DNA from: Pedobacter sp. ok626
GTDB taxonomy: Bacteria > Bacteroidota > Bacteroidia > Sphingobacteriales > Sphingobacteriaceae
Reading direction: 5' to 3'
DNA length: 64,000 bases
Assembly (NCBI RefSeq): GCF_900100435.1
Contig: NZ_FNEX01000023.1
Span: 1 to 64,000, forward strand
Under the pieces are notes generated by a model. That model was given only the letters and a program-made list of their open reading frames with translations, had not been told where the DNA came from and did not search any database. The position numbers and the translations under genes were made by a program. Positions 27,523 through 36,132 of this stretch are shown one piece after another. Every line of letters begins with the position of its first letter. Position 1 is the first letter of the stretch.

Positions 27523-28253
27523 AGTAATAACTGGGTTACAATGTAATCACATGCCAAAATAGAGATACAGCTTACTACAACTGCTCTTGTACTGGCTTGT
27601 GCAACTTCTAAGGCTCCGCCCTTTACATAAAAGCCTTCATAAGCAGGTACTGAGGTAATGATAAAGCCAAATACAAATGCTTTAACCAAAGATACAGTAA
27701 TAGTGTAAGGGTTAAAATCTGTTGTAATTCCTTGCATATAGTCAGCTGGAGTAACAGCACCTGATAAAGTTCCGCCAAGATAGCCACCGGTAATGCTTAA
27801 GAACATAGATACGATCACCAATAATGGAACCATGGTAATGCCCGCGATAATTTTGGGAAGAATCAGATAACCAGGGGAGTTGATGCCCATGATTTCTAAT
27901 GCATCAATTTGCTCACTTACGCGCATGGTGCCAATTTCTGATGATATAGCTGAGCCAATTTTACCAGCCAATACGATAGCACTGATGGTTGGACTTAACT
28001 CTAATATAGTAGAGTCGCGGTTTACTGAACCAATAATCGTTTTTGGGATGAAGTCACTAACCAATTGGAAAGCGATTTGCAAAGTCATTACTGCACCAAT
28101 AAAGGTAGATATGATCGCGATTAGCCCTAGTGAGCCAACGCCGATGAAATCCATTTGTTTAAAGATGGCTTGCAGGTATATTTTAAATTTTTCAGGTCTT
28201 CTAAATACTGCCTTTAACAAAAGGAGATATCTGCCAAAATTGGTGAAATTCAT
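27519..28253 (-). CDS. MlaE-family ABC transporter permease
   Basis: 244 residues with about five membrane segments and the MlaE signature around GKIGSAISSEIGTMRVSEQIDALEIMG-type residues (about 98-124). It is first in the minus-strand run permease - ATPase - methyltransferase. It is the transmembrane subunit of the MCE-type lipid transporter and pairs with the ATPase immediately downstream. It is divergent from the short-chain dehydrogenase gene with a 180-base gap. Confidence 0.9.
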   Translation of the reverse strand: MNFTNFGRYLLLLKAVFRRPEKFKIYLQAIFKQMDFIGVGSLGLIAIISTFIGAVMTLQIAFQLVSDFIPKTIIGSVNRDSTILELSPTISAIVLAGKIGSAISSEIGTMRVSEQIDALEIMGINSPGYLILPKIIAGITMVPLLVIVSMFLSITGGYLGGTLSGAVTPADYMQGITTDFNPYTITVSLVKAFVFGFIITSVPAYEGFYVKGGALEVAQASTRAVVVSCISILACDYIVTQLLL

Positions 28254-28380
28254 GCAATGAAAAATTAGCTATAGTATTTACGCAATATTACTACAAAGAA
28301 ACAATAAAAAGTTGAAACCTCATGAGATTGCTTTTACAAAGCGGCTTAATTGGCATTTCATTAAATCTTTTGGTCCAAAG

Positions 28381-28411
28381 TTTTGCTGGACAGCCCTTTT
28401 TTATAATATTG
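28381..28411 (+). promoter_or_regulatory. Promoter of the short-chain dehydrogenase unit
   Basis: TTTTG (28381-28385), 18 bases, then TAATATTG (28404-28411), one mismatch to TAnnTTTG. The ATG lies 23 bases downstream. Confidence 0.55.
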
Positions 28412-28433
28412 CGACTTATTAATAGGTATAGCA

Positions 28434-29123
28434 ATGAATGTAGTCATAACCGGAGGTACTAAAGGTATTGGAAAAGCCATAGCGATTAACTTGGCAGAAC
28501 ATGGATATAATCTGGCCATTTGTGCCAGAAATGCCAGGGAACTGGAAAACTTTGCTGAAGAGCTAAAGTATACCGGTGCAGATGTATTGACTTATCAAGC
28601 CGATTGCAGTATTAAAGATGAGGTGTATGCCTTTTGTGATGCTGTTAAGGAAAAAATGGGAAAGGTCGATGTTTTAGTGAACAATGCGGGGACCTATTTA
28701 CCGGGTAGTTTGCTGGATGAGGCGGATGATATTCTTGAAAAGCAGCTAAATTTAAACCTTAATGCCGCCTATTATATGTCGAAATATTTAGGTAAAATGA
28801 TGCGTGAGCAGCAATCAGGGCATATTTTTAATATTTGTTCGATAGCCGCTAAACAGGTCGTAGAAAATGGAGGCAGTTATTCTGTAACTAAATCAGCCTT
28901 GCTTAGTCTTAATGATGTATTGAGGCAGGAACTATCGATACACAATGTAAAGGTAACCGCGATATTGCCGGGATCTACATTAACTTCATCATGGGATGGA
29001 ACTCAAATTCCACCTGAACGTTTTGTACAGCCAGAAGATATTGCTAAAACTTTATACACCATTTTAAATTTAAGTAAAGGTGTAAATGTTGATGAGGTAG
29101 TTTTAAAGCCACTGCAATTTTAA
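28434..29123 (+). CDS. Short-chain dehydrogenase/reductase
   Basis: 229 residues, classical SDR. The cofactor motif is TGGTKGIG (about 6-13), NNAG (about 82-85), catalytic Ser in ICSIAAK (about 136) and YSVTK (Tyr about 150, Lys about 154). It lacks the C-terminal extension of longer SDRs. An Arg/Asn after strand 2 (ICARNARE) suggests NADP(H). The substrate cannot be told from sequence. It is followed after 21 bases by the PspC gene and may lead that operon. Confidence 0.88.
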   Translation: MNVVITGGTKGIGKAIAINLAEHGYNLAICARNARELENFAEELKYTGADVLTYQADCSIKDEVYAFCDAVKEKMGKVDVLVNNAGTYLPGSLLDEADDILEKQLNLNLNAAYYMSKYLGKMMREQQSGHIFNICSIAAKQVVENGGSYSVTKSALLSLNDVLRQELSIHNVKVTAILPGSTLTSSWDGTQIPPERFVQPEDIAKTLYTILNLSKGVNVDEVVLKPLQF

Positions 29124-29144
29124 ACTTAGAGGAAGGAAATTATC

Positions 29145-29879
29145 ATGGAAAAGAGATTATTTAGAAATGAGCACGATAAGGTGGTAGCAGGTGTATCGTC
29201 GGGAATTGCTGAATATATGGAGGTGGATGTAACGATAATCAGGCTGCTTTTTGTACTTTCAACTATCTTTTTAGTGGGGACAGGGATATTGGTTTATATC
29301 ATTATGTGGATTGTTGTACCTGTTAACAATGATCCGAAAGCACGGTTTTCGAAATTTAACGACTATTTTAAAGATCAAAATAATGCATTTCAATCTCCAA
29401 ACCCGTTTGGCGGTGCAAAAACTGGTGCGGAAAGTAACGATCCATTTCAAAATTGGACATCTTCAACAGTAAAGGAAGATAGTTTTGAGGCATGGAAGAA
29501 AACAACTGAATTTAAACCGTACAAAAAAAATAATGAAACGGGGCGTACTGTTGCTGGATTATTCTTACTGGTAATTGGCATGTATTTTTTGATGGACGAG
29601 TTTGACTTGATTCCTTATGGATTTAGATTGACTAAGCTATGGCCTTTGGTTTTTGTGGCCATAGGTGCAAGTTTTATCATTAAAGCAAAAAATCACAACG
29701 CCTGGGAAAGTTGGAAAAATCAGAATCAGAATCAGGATCCGATGGATCCGGACCATCCTCCGGTTAGTCCTCAAGAACCTGTTAATCCAGTAAACCCGAT
29801 TGCTCCCGATGTTAGCCCGGAACAGAAATCCGGTACAGATACTGAAACTAATGATCGATTTACCAAAAAAGATATATAG
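29145..29879 (+). CDS. PspC-domain membrane protein
   Basis: 244 residues. The N-terminal PspC domain (about 1-62) shows VVAGVSSGIAEYMEVDVTIIRLLF and a membrane helix. A soluble Ser/Lys/Asn-rich region follows, then a second hydrophobic unit of two helices (about 137-185; WPLVFVAIGASFII), and a Pro/Asn/Gln-rich tail (NQNQNQDPMDPDHPP region, about 198-225). PspC proteins take part in membrane-stress responses. It is 2 bases upstream of the LiaF-like gene, so the pair is surely co-transcribed. Confidence 0.85.
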   Translation: MEKRLFRNEHDKVVAGVSSGIAEYMEVDVTIIRLLFVLSTIFLVGTGILVYIIMWIVVPVNNDPKARFSKFNDYFKDQNNAFQSPNPFGGAKTGAESNDPFQNWTSSTVKEDSFEAWKKTTEFKPYKKNNETGRTVAGLFLLVIGMYFLMDEFDLIPYGFRLTKLWPLVFVAIGASFIIKAKNHNAWESWKNQNQNQDPMDPDHPPVSPQEPVNPVNPIAPDVSPEQKSGTDTETNDRFTKKDI

Positions 29880-29881
29880 TT

Positions 29882-30823
29882 ATGAGGCTGGATAGAATAA
29901 TGTGGGGTATAGTGCTGCTCTTTGTTGGTGGCATACTTCTTTTAGAAAATTTTAATGTAATAGATTTTTATTGGCGGAGTATCTGGCGTTTTTGGCCAAT
30001 ATTCTTAATCATCGCCGGGGTTAATATCCTTTTTAATAAAAACAAATCGCAGGTAGGTGGAATGGTGTCTATTGCTATTTTGATTGCCACTTTGATTTTG
30101 TTGTTTTTTAAAGGGCAGGAACGTCCTGATCGGAGAATAACGATTATCGATCAGTTGGAGGATCGTAATTCAGATCGTGACTCTAGTGAGAATAGCGCTA
30201 ATAATCAGCATCTCTTCTTACCATATGTGGCAGATTCGCTGACCAAAAGGACAGTTCTGAATATTTCTGGTGGGGGAACAACGTTTGAGCTTAAAGGACA
30301 TACAGATAGTTTGATCTCAGCAGATGTAAATACCAGGAGGAACGTTTTTGTATTAATAAAAAATGTAAGTAAGGATAGTGTTACTACTTTGAATCTAAAA
30401 ATGAGGGGCAAAGGGGATTGGAACACTGGGGGCAATAACGTAGACGTTATGCTAAATACCAATCCTATTTGGGAGGTACATATGAATATGGGGGCTGGAG
30501 AAGCTGACTTTGACTTATCGGATTATAAGGTGAGGGAGTTTAATTTCGATGGAGGTGCAGCTGCATTGGATGTTAAATTAGGTGCTTTATTGCCGATTAC
30601 GGATGTGAATGTAAAAACGGGAATAGCAGATGTTCAGATAAAGATTCCTACGGCCTCCGGATGTAGAATTAAAGCTAAAACAGGTCTTTCGTCAAAAGAG
30701 TTTACGGGCTTTACCAAACTGGATGATAATATTTATGAAACACCGAATTTTAAAACTTCAACAAATAAAATATTTATAAATTTTGATGGCGGATTGAGTA
30801 GCTTTGAGGTGAACAGGTATTAG
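29882..30823 (+). CDS. LiaF-like membrane stress protein
   Basis: 313 residues. The N-terminal membrane module (about 5-78) has three hydrophobic helices and the SIWRFWPIFLIIAGVNILF segment seen in LiaF/DUF5668 proteins. A charged linker (about 80-115) follows, then a beta-rich C-terminal half of repeating strands (LNISGGGTTFELKG; MNMGAGEADFDLS; VKTGIADVQIKIP), a toast-rack-like adhesin fold typical of LiaF/DUF4097. It is probably a partner of the PspC protein in sensing envelope damage (inference). Confidence 0.8.
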   Translation: MRLDRIMWGIVLLFVGGILLLENFNVIDFYWRSIWRFWPIFLIIAGVNILFNKNKSQVGGMVSIAILIATLILLFFKGQERPDRRITIIDQLEDRNSDRDSSENSANNQHLFLPYVADSLTKRTVLNISGGGTTFELKGHTDSLISADVNTRRNVFVLIKNVSKDSVTTLNLKMRGKGDWNTGGNNVDVMLNTNPIWEVHMNMGAGEADFDLSDYKVREFNFDGGAAALDVKLGALLPITDVNVKTGIADVQIKIPTASGCRIKAKTGLSSKEFTGFTKLDDNIYETPNFKTSTNKIFINFDGGLSSFEVNRY

Positions 30824-30866
30824 GTTACCCTAATGTTTGTGCATGTTGAACATAAATGATTGAAGG

Positions 30867-31484
30867 ATGCCTAATGGAAATGTTGAATATACCATAGTTA
30901 TTAACGGAAAACCTGAGGGTCCATATTTACTTGAAGAATTAAAAACAAAATATATACACCCTGAAACTTTCGTAAGAAAACCGGGGATGGATGATTATAA
31001 AGAAGCTCACGAGTTGCCAGAACTCCGTGAGCTTTTTGGTTTTGGTAAACAGATTACAGCGCCGCAATACTTTGCTTCTTTTGATCAACGGTTGCTTGCA
31101 TGGGTTATCGATTATTTCTTTTTAACCCTCATTTTTGTTGTTTTGGTTTTACTTAGCTTTGTTTTTGTTGAAGAAAAAGAGCAACGTATTATGCTCATTT
31201 TTTCGTCGATGCCCTTGATCGTTGTTGCGAAATTTGTTTATGGCAGTATTGCAGAGGCCGGAGAACAACAAGGCACTATTGGAAAAAAACTATTGAAGAT
31301 TAAAGTAACCGATATGGAAGGGCGCCGGTTGAGTATAGAGAAGTCCTTCGCGCGTAATGCGGCGAAGGTTATATCTATCATTCCCCTATTTACAGGTTAT
31401 TTGACTTCATTCTTAAATAAAAAGCAACAATGCCTGCACGATTTGATCGCAAATACACTCGTTGTAAAAGAGCGGTTGATCTGA
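30867..31484 (+). CDS. GYF_2 and RDD domain membrane protein
   Basis: 205 residues. Residues 1-55 resemble the bacterial GYF_2 domain (YTIVINGKPEGPYLLEELK; RKPGMDDYKEAHELPEL), which usually binds proline-rich peptides. Residues 66-205 form an RDD domain with three membrane helices and the namesake Arg and Asp positions (FASFDQRLLAWVIDYFF; DLIAN near the end). The Pro-rich tail of the PspC protein two genes upstream is a conceivable GYF ligand (inference). It begins 43 bases after the LiaF-like gene. Confidence 0.82.
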   Translation: MPNGNVEYTIVINGKPEGPYLLEELKTKYIHPETFVRKPGMDDYKEAHELPELRELFGFGKQITAPQYFASFDQRLLAWVIDYFFLTLIFVVLVLLSFVFVEEKEQRIMLIFSSMPLIVVAKFVYGSIAEAGEQQGTIGKKLLKIKVTDMEGRRLSIEKSFARNAAKVISIIPLFTGYLTSFLNKKQQCLHDLIANTLVVKERLI

Positions 31485-31508
31485 CATTACAGTTATAAAC
31501 TTAATCTT

Positions 31509-31516
31509 TATCTTTG
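31509..31516 (+). promoter_or_regulatory. Candidate -7 box of ispG
   Basis: TATCTTTG is a perfect TAnnTTTG box. Its last G is the first base of the upstream GTG that could be read as an ispG start, so translation more likely begins at the ATG at 31534. No good -33 element is present. Confidence 0.5.
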
Positions 31517-31533
31517 TGTCAGATTTACAAAAG

Positions 31534-33525
31534 ATGGAAGAAGTAATAGGTCAACATGCGTTATTGAGCACTTTAGATGGTGGGTATTGCAATAGTTTAA
31601 CACAATATTCAAGGTTTTTGACCCGGGAGGTTGCCATTGGCAATGTTCCCATGGGTGGTTTAAACCCAATACGTATTCAATCTATGACAACTACTGATAC
31701 CATGGATACCATAGGTACGGTTGAACAAACCATCAGAATGGTAAATTCCGGTTGCGAATATGTTCGTATTACTGCGCCAAGTATGAAGGAGGCAGAAAAT
31801 CTGGCTAATATTAAAAAGGAACTCAGGTTCCGTGGTTATACGGTCCCACTGGTTGCTGATATTCATTTTACACCAAATGCAGCCGAGGCGGCCGCTAGAA
31901 TTGTTGAAAAGGTAAGGGTGAATCCGGGTAACTACGCCGATAAGAAACGTTTTGAAAATATAGAATATACGCAGCAGGCCTATCAGGCTGAACTGGAACG
32001 CATATACAAGAAATTTACTCCTCTAGTAAAAATCTGTAAAGAATATGGTACGGCCATGCGCATTGGCACTAACCATGGTTCTTTGTCAGATCGAATCATG
32101 AGTCATTATGGTGATACCCCACGTGGGATGGTTGAATCCGCAATGGAGTTTATCCGTATGTGCGAAGACTTGAACTACTACAATCTGGTGATCTCTATGA
32201 AGGCGAGTAATACACAGGTGATGGTTCAGGCTTATCGCTTACTTGTTGAAACCATGGTGAAAGAAGGAATGAATTATCCTTTGCACTTGGGTGTAACTGA
32301 GGCTGGTGATGGCGAAGATGGGCGTATTAAATCTGCTGTAGGTATTGGGACTTTGTTGGAAGACGGTCTGGGTGATACAATTAGAGTATCCTTAACTGAA
32401 GATCCTGAATTTGAGGCTCCTGTTGCAAAAGCTATGGCTTTGCGATATGAAAAAAGGGCTATTGCTACAGTGAAAAATGAGCGCCTTAATCCAGAGAAGA
32501 AAGTTAGCTTTGGAAAATTACCTTATAGCCCTTACGAATACAATAGAAGGCATACTACTGCAGTACAACATATTGGTGGGCACAATCATCCTATAGTGAT
32601 GCTAGATGTAAGCGCTGAGAACTTAAAAGATCCCTATTTTTTAACTGCTGTCGGATATAAATATAGCGCTGGATTGGATAAGTATAACCTTGGTGATCAG
32701 GCTTGTGATCTGGTTTATCTTGGAGACCAATTACCTTCTTTCTCTTTTCCAGGGAATTTAAAGCAAATATATAATTACAGTACCTGGCTTTTGCTGAAGG
32801 ATAAGAATAATTGCCATCCACTTTTATCATTTGATGAATATAAGACTGCGGCACTGAAAGATGAGCAGCTGAATCTGGTTAAAGTAGACGCTATTGGATT
32901 GACGGAGCAAGAGTTTTCTCTTTTAAAAGAGGATGTTGTGTTGGTATTGGAAACCTCGGCTATGCATGGAATGGCTGCGCAAAGGAGCTTTTTCGTTTCA
33001 TTGATGAAATTGAATCTTCAGATACCTGTAATCATCAAAAGGACGTATCCCGACGTAAAAGCCGACGACTTGATGTTGTATGCCGCAACCGATATCGGTG
33101 CGTTGTTTACAGATGGACTGGGGGATGGTATATGGTTGGATGCTGATGCCTCGGTTGGTTTATCTTTAATGAATGCAACTAGTTTTGGAATTCTGCAAGC
33201 TACACGTACTCGTATTTCTAAGACAGAGTATATCTCTTGCCCAAGTTGTGGCCGTACGCTTTTTGATTTACAAGAAACTACGCAATTGATCCGCTCTCGT
33301 ACCGATCATTTGAAAGGTATCAAAATAGGCATTATGGGTTGTATTGTAAATGGGCCTGGGGAAATGGCTGATGCCGATTACGGGTATGTTGGTACCGGGC
33401 CGGATAAAATTACTCTATATCGCGGTAAAGAGGTGGTAAAGAAAAATGTGAATGCTGCAAGAGCATTGGATGATCTGATTGACCTAATTAAAGAAGATGG
33501 TAATTGGGTTGAAGTAACTGCTTAA
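31534..33525 (+). CDS. ispG: 4-hydroxy-3-methylbut-2-enyl diphosphate synthase (large form)
   Basis: Iron-sulfur enzyme of the MEP isoprenoid pathway that reduces MEcPP to HMBPP. 663 residues from the ATG at 31534; a GTG at 31516 is open but overlaps a -7 promoter box. The N-terminal TIM barrel starts after residue 20 (VAIGNVPMGGLNPIRIQSMT). A large central insert (about 300-540) marks the three-domain form found in Bacteroidota, Chlamydiae and plastids. The C-terminal [4Fe-4S] domain carries CPSCGR and GCIVNGPGE motifs with the three cluster cysteines. Presence of ispG shows the cell uses the MEP route. Its end overlaps the convergent PAS-LuxR gene by 4 bases. Confidence 0.92.
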   Translation: MEEVIGQHALLSTLDGGYCNSLTQYSRFLTREVAIGNVPMGGLNPIRIQSMTTTDTMDTIGTVEQTIRMVNSGCEYVRITAPSMKEAENLANIKKELRFRGYTVPLVADIHFTPNAAEAAARIVEKVRVNPGNYADKKRFENIEYTQQAYQAELERIYKKFTPLVKICKEYGTAMRIGTNHGSLSDRIMSHYGDTPRGMVESAMEFIRMCEDLNYYNLVISMKASNTQVMVQAYRLLVETMVKEGMNYPLHLGVTEAGDGEDGRIKSAVGIGTLLEDGLGDTIRVSLTEDPEFEAPVAKAMALRYEKRAIATVKNERLNPEKKVSFGKLPYSPYEYNRRHTTAVQHIGGHNHPIVMLDVSAENLKDPYFLTAVGYKYSAGLDKYNLGDQACDLVYLGDQLPSFSFPGNLKQIYNYSTWLLLKDKNNCHPLLSFDEYKTAALKDEQLNLVKVDAIGLTEQEFSLLKEDVVLVLETSAMHGMAAQRSFFVSLMKLNLQIPVIIKRTYPDVKADDLMLYAATDIGALFTDGLGDGIWLDADASVGLSLMNATSFGILQATRTRISKTEYISCPSCGRTLFDLQETTQLIRSRTDHLKGIKIGIMGCIVNGPGEMADADYGYVGTGPDKITLYRGKEVVKKNVNAARALDDLIDLIKEDGNWVEVTA

Positions 33526-34286
33526 TAGTTATCCCCAATTTGGTTCATCATCAACTCAATCATTGACCTGCATTTTGTTTTTTTGAGCATATTTTTTCGG
33601 TGTGTATCTACGGTATGTTTGCTTATAAACAAAGTGTCAGCAACCTCAATGCTTGTTTTTCCTATTGATAGCAAGTTAAGTATTTCTTTCTCTTTGTTGG
33701 TTAGTTTATCTTTTGTTACTGTTGGGGCATTACTGGTGGCGAAATCATTGTAAGATGGTTCTCCATCCAAACCAATAAAAGATAGGGTAGAGCCATTCTC
33801 TTTTTTCAAGTGGCTGATGTCTGTATGCACATCTATGATCCTTAAAACGGCCCCGTTTTCATTTGTTTGTATGGTTACGGCTTGTTGCAAAATGCGTATG
33901 TATTTTCCATCAAGACGTCTTATTCTATAATCGTAGCTCACTTTATATTTTAATACTTTCTCCGGTGGCAATTGATTGAAAAATGCTGTTACCTTGTTTT
34001 CAAAGTCAATGAAATATGGTAGGTCATCTGGATGTATATGGTTAAGGATAAATTCAATGGTGAAATCTTTAGGTGAGGCCAATCCTAGAACCTTTGTAAT
34101 TGAATTACTTGCCCATTCTATCTGTGCCATTGGGCAATTGAAAATGAAGTAGTAAAAGTCGCTTACATGGAAAATATTCAGCATTTTTTTATACAATTCT
34201 ATCTCAAAGGAGGGGGGCTCATTTTCATTGTATTTTGCTATTTTATGCCATATTTCTATGGCTTTATCGTATTCAAAGCATCCCAT
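33522..34286 (-). CDS. PAS-domain LuxR-type transcriptional regulator
   Basis: 254 residues. A PAS fold occupies about 35-160 (MAQIEWASNSITKVLG; HIHPDDLPYF; YRIRRLDGKYIRI; GAVLRIIDVHTDIS). The LuxR/GerE helix-turn-helix lies at about 190-250 (LTNKEKEILNLLSIGKT; FISKHTVDTHRKNMLKK). There is no receiver or membrane domain, so it would sense a cytoplasmic ligand or act through partners. It is a single gene, and the targets are not evident from neighbours. Confidence 0.88.
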   Translation of the reverse strand: MGCFEYDKAIEIWHKIAKYNENEPPSFEIELYKKMLNIFHVSDFYYFIFNCPMAQIEWASNSITKVLGLASPKDFTIEFILNHIHPDDLPYFIDFENKVTAFFNQLPPEKVLKYKVSYDYRIRRLDGKYIRILQQAVTIQTNENGAVLRIIDVHTDISHLKKENGSTLSFIGLDGEPSYNDFATSNAPTVTKDKLTNKEKEILNLLSIGKTSIEVADTLFISKHTVDTHRKNMLKKTKCRSMIELMMNQIGDNY

Positions 34287-34436
34287 TGATCGTAATTACA
34301 ATGTTTTAATATGAGCTACTGTTGTGGAGTATAAGCATACTTTTACATACACACGTAGCGTTACTTGAAACAAATGTACTGGTCGGGGCTTTATGAAAAA
34401 ATACTCCAAAAGATGTATTTTAATGTACATATGGTT

Positions 34437-34467
34437 TATTTGGTTTAAGCAAAGCTTAAACCAAATA
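34437..34467. terminator. Perfect 14-bp hairpin
   Basis: TATTTGGTTTAAGC (34437-34450) pairs with GCTTAAACCAAATA (34454-34467) around a 3-base AAA loop. A weaker hairpin adjoins it (GGGC 34468-34471 with GCCC about 34490-34493, followed on the plus strand by TTTT). Together they lie downstream of the minus-strand lipoprotein gene and may end or stabilise its transcript, though no T-run follows on that strand. Confidence 0.45.
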
Positions 34468-34507
34468 GGGCATTCATAAAGTATGAAAAGCCCTTTTCTA
34501 ATTTGTT

Positions 34508-34798
34508 TTATTTAAACGGAGTGCAGTCGATGGACTCATAGGCTTCGTAGACCTTAAGGAATGAATCCTTGCTATAACCTGTACATTTTTCTGCTTTTCT
34601 TGTTACTTCTATACCATACTGTCTAAGTGCATTGCAACTCGCGACTGTAGGATTCTCTACGAATGCGTTTAATTTTTTTTGATACATTTCAGTCTCAGCG
34701 GTAAGATCACATTCAGTTGATTCTTCCTCTTTCTTACAAGAAATAAAGATGATCATGCCTAATAGTAGCATGAAAAGAATAGTAGTTAATTTTTTCAT
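34508..34798 (-). CDS. Small Cys-rich lipoprotein
   Basis: 96 residues. The signal ends in FISC (lipid Cys about 21), followed by KKEEES and a compact helical domain with four further cysteines (ECDL; ASCNAL; EKCTGY; DCTPF), probably two disulfides. Small proteins of this pattern occur widely in Bacteroidota, but I know no function. It has its own promoter (TTG-N20-TACATTTG, 34842-34812). Confidence 0.75.
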   Translation of the reverse strand: MKKLTTILFMLLLGMIIFISCKKEEESTECDLTAETEMYQKKLNAFVENPTVASCNALRQYGIEVTRKAEKCTGYSKDSFLKVYEAYESIDCTPFK

Positions 34799-34811
34799 AT
34801 TTTGTTTTAAG

Positions 34812-34842
34812 CAAATGTATTTGCTGTATTTTTAACATTCAA
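34812..34842 (-). promoter_or_regulatory. Promoter of the small lipoprotein gene
   Basis: On the minus strand: TTG (34842-34840), 20 bases, then TACATTTG (34819-34812). This is a good Bacteroidota promoter, placing transcription start about 10 bases before the ATG at 34798. Confidence 0.6.
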
Positions 34843-34926
34843 TACCTATAAATGGGTATATTTCTGCTGTTCAGAGTGTTAGTCTCTGTGTTGTTGATGT
34901 TTTTGGAGGTTATGACGTGATGGATT

Positions 34927-35943
34927 TTAAAAAGTATAGCTAAACGTAAAGTTGCCCCAGGTGAGTCCGTACAAGTCTTTCATCCATGGGGTGGTGGTGG
35001 TCATAATTGAAGAGACACTAAATCTATTGATCACTATAACCGGCCCATAAGTATAGCTGGCAATGATATTTTTAATCGGGTGATAATATTCAAGAGTGGA
35101 GCTAGCGCCGTTGTTATCAGGGGTAAGAAGGGGAGCTGGTCGGGTAGCATTGATTCCACCTTGTAACATCGCGTTACTCAACATCCATTGGAGTTTGAAT
35201 TTGAAGATAAAATAGAACTGTGTTTTGTAGCCTGTTCCTGAGTGGCTATACTGTGCCATTAGCCCTTGAAAATATGGATTCATTTTTCCAATTCTAATAA
35301 GTGAATAGGTTGCCATAGCATTTATCCCCGTTCCAATTTGTGCTTGCCCACCTCCTATAACTTCCAAGGAATGCCCATAATGTAATAATTGTTTTTCTGC
35401 GCTGAAATTCAGGTTTAAGATTAAGCTATTCCCGAATTGATTACTCCATCCCTCTGGTTGTTGATAATTAACAATATGATGGGCGGTCTCCTGAACCTGC
35501 CGGGCTAAAGCCGCGGGGCCGCTGACGCCAAAATCCAATTCTGTCTGGAAATTATATTTGCGCTCTTCATTATATGAGTATAGACTATGTGTGAGGTGTA
35601 AAGTGCCAGACCATGGATAATCATTTGGTTGGAATTTTGGGTTTGAGATGTTGTTGGGGGTGAAAATCGTTTGCGCTAGCCCAATTCCAAATAGATTCCG
35701 ACTCTCACCTCCTGCTTTGGGAAAGAGACGGTCTACTAGAAAACGGGAGGGCTTTAATTTAGTATAAAACAAGGTGAAACGGCTTCCATTGGTGTAAGCT
35801 TTATCGGTACCATTTCCGTAAAAATTTATATAGTCATCATCCAGGTACGCCTGTAGTAAATGATTAGAAGTTTCTTGTTGGGCCCAGGAGATGTTGAGTG
35901 TCTTGAACCAAATTAGGAGCAGTATGTACAATAGCTTTTTCAT
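34927..35943 (-). CDS. LpxR-like lipid A deacylase (DUF2219)
   Basis: 338 residues with a signal peptide (cleavage after about residue 21, SWAQ). An outer-membrane beta-barrel of the LpxR family is recognisable from the N-terminal DDDYINFYGNGTDKAYTNGSR segment (family N-D-D and DRxYTNG-like positions) and from the Ca2+/catalytic region with Asn, Asp, Thr and Gly. LpxR removes the 3'-acyloxyacyl chain of lipid A in Salmonella and Helicobacter. Ends in a Phe-terminated strand (FTFSYTF), as outer-membrane barrels do. Isolated gene, divergent from the TetR gene. Confidence 0.8.
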   Translation of the reverse strand: MKKLLYILLLIWFKTLNISWAQQETSNHLLQAYLDDDYINFYGNGTDKAYTNGSRFTLFYTKLKPSRFLVDRLFPKAGGESRNLFGIGLAQTIFTPNNISNPKFQPNDYPWSGTLHLTHSLYSYNEERKYNFQTELDFGVSGPAALARQVQETAHHIVNYQQPEGWSNQFGNSLILNLNFSAEKQLLHYGHSLEVIGGGQAQIGTGINAMATYSLIRIGKMNPYFQGLMAQYSHSGTGYKTQFYFIFKFKLQWMLSNAMLQGGINATRPAPLLTPDNNGASSTLEYYHPIKNIIASYTYGPVIVINRFSVSSIMTTTTPWMKDLYGLTWGNFTFSYTF

Positions 35944-36091
35944 AAACCATAGTGTTCAAAACTGAGGCTATAACCAATGCTGGCTTAAATAGTTTTATTA
36001 ATGTCCCAGCATTTTTTTAATATGTTATAAGGATAACATTAGGTGATATTTGATGTTGAAAATTATTTTTATTTAATTAATTTCATTAGTG

Positions 36092-36113
36092 AATGAATAT
36101 TCATTTATATTTG
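36092..36113 (+). promoter_or_regulatory. Operator palindrome and -7 box of the tetR unit
   Basis: AATGAATATTCATT (36092-36105) is a perfect 14-bp palindrome directly abutting TATATTTG (36106-36113), a TAnnTTTG box. The ATG follows 19 bases later. The placement suggests a TetR-type operator where the bound repressor would cover the promoter (autoregulation, inferred). Confidence 0.6.
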
Positions 36114-36132
36114 CTGGACAATTAAAAAAGGT

